Positions 63,823 through 64,000 of a DNA stretch of 64,000 nt are shown piece by piece (position 1 is the first letter of the stretch; each line of letters opens with the position of its first letter). The position numbers were made by a program, and so were the translations under genes. The DNA lies in the NCBI GenBank assembly GCA_000720845.1, contig JODU01000015.1:310001-374000 (forward strand), read 5' to 3'. The notes beneath the pieces were generated by a model. It made no database searches. It had not been told where the DNA came from and saw nothing but the letters and a program-made list of their open reading frames with translations. Source of the stretch: Kitasatospora aureofaciens. GTDB lineage: Bacteria; Actinomycetota; Actinomycetes; Streptomycetales; Streptomycetaceae.

Positions 63823-64000
63823 CTACAGGTGCTTGCGCAAACCCTTCTCCACCCGGCGGTGCACCCGGTCGAGGATGTCCGCGACGACCTTCCCGCGCTT
63901 GGGGCGGGCCTCGACGCTGCCCAGCACGGCCCAACCGTCCAGGTAGATGACGGGGGCCTCGGCCTCGCTGGAGTCGTGGGTGTGGACCTCGAAGCTGCCG
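63823..64000 (-). CDS. 3' end of a gene running off the window
   Basis: About 58 residues are visible: FEVHTHDSSEAEAPVIYLDG, then WAVLGSVEARPKRGKVVAD, ILDRVHRRVEKGLRKHL and a TAG stop. GWAVLGSVEAR resembles the C-terminal part of DUF1707/LiaF-like membrane proteins of actinobacteria, but too little is present to be sure. Confidence 0.6.
   Translation of the reverse strand, partial: GSFEVHTHDSSEAEAPVIYLDGWAVLGSVEARPKRGKVVADILDRVHRRVEKGLRKHL

Overview
This 64 kb window is chromosomal DNA from a Streptomyces species. The base composition is uniformly very GC-rich, several genes start with GTG or TTG, and it carries mycothiol synthesis (mshB), a WhiB-like regulator and a complete bldK-type oligopeptide transporter. 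The gene order, as I remember it, matches the part of the S. coelicolor chromosome running from bldK and its neighbouring peptide transporter through sdh to glpX and wblI. No tRNA, rRNA, CRISPR array or insertion sequence was seen.

Layout. (1) 1-4.1 kb: a peptidoglycan-binding-like membrane protein, DUF6113, mshB and a 64-residue membrane protein. (2) 4.3-18.9 kb: a peptide-processing and peptide-uptake block. It holds an S9 prolyl-oligopeptidase-type peptidase and two complete five-gene oligopeptide ABC transporters in tandem; the second, by gene order and sequence, is bldKABCDE. A short leader ORF and a hairpin lie upstream of bldKA. (3) 19.5-28.1 kb: typA, a large peptide-binding lipoprotein with a charged insert, and a succinate dehydrogenase operon of the mycobacterial Sdh1 type. 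(4) 28.1-36.1 kb: a GH18-like protein, a PAS-PAS-GAF-PP2C-ATPase signalling protein, a stand-alone anti-sigma-type ATPase, a NUDIX hydrolase, a GntR regulator and a DUF4190/septum-formation-type protein. (5) 36.2-47.3 kb: an accessory-looking, regulator-rich stretch (SDR, LysR, XRE-cupin, methyltransferase, DinB, a 25-residue peptide paired with an M14 carboxypeptidase, carboxylesterase, metallo-beta-lactamase fold, LAL-type LuxR). (6) 47.6-55.3 kb: a lipoprotein and the housekeeping genes ychF, ppgK (frameshifted here), ispH, xseA and xseB, with an amino-acid permease. (7) 55.4-60.5 kb: a dehydrogenase fragment, DUF4287, and a translationally coupled four-gene operon that looks like an exopolysaccharide synthase (nucleotide-sugar dehydrogenase, processive GT2, 35-residue membrane peptide, polysaccharide deacetylase). 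(8) 60.7-64 kb: a nitroreductase, DUF4245, glpX, a WhiB-like gene and the 3' end of one more gene.

How it fits together. The first third is devoted to import and cleavage of peptides. In Streptomyces, BldK import is required for aerial development. The centre carries respiratory (Sdh) and phosphatase/anti-sigma signalling genes. The right side carries cell-surface polysaccharide and gluconeogenic (glpX) functions. The most unusual items are the 25-residue peptide-M14 carboxypeptidase pair behind a 9-bp repeat tract (40.2-41.8 kb), the leader ORF plus hairpin in front of bldK, the Cys/His-bearing Sdh membrane anchor, the IcaADB-like glycan operon and the single-base frameshift in ppgK.
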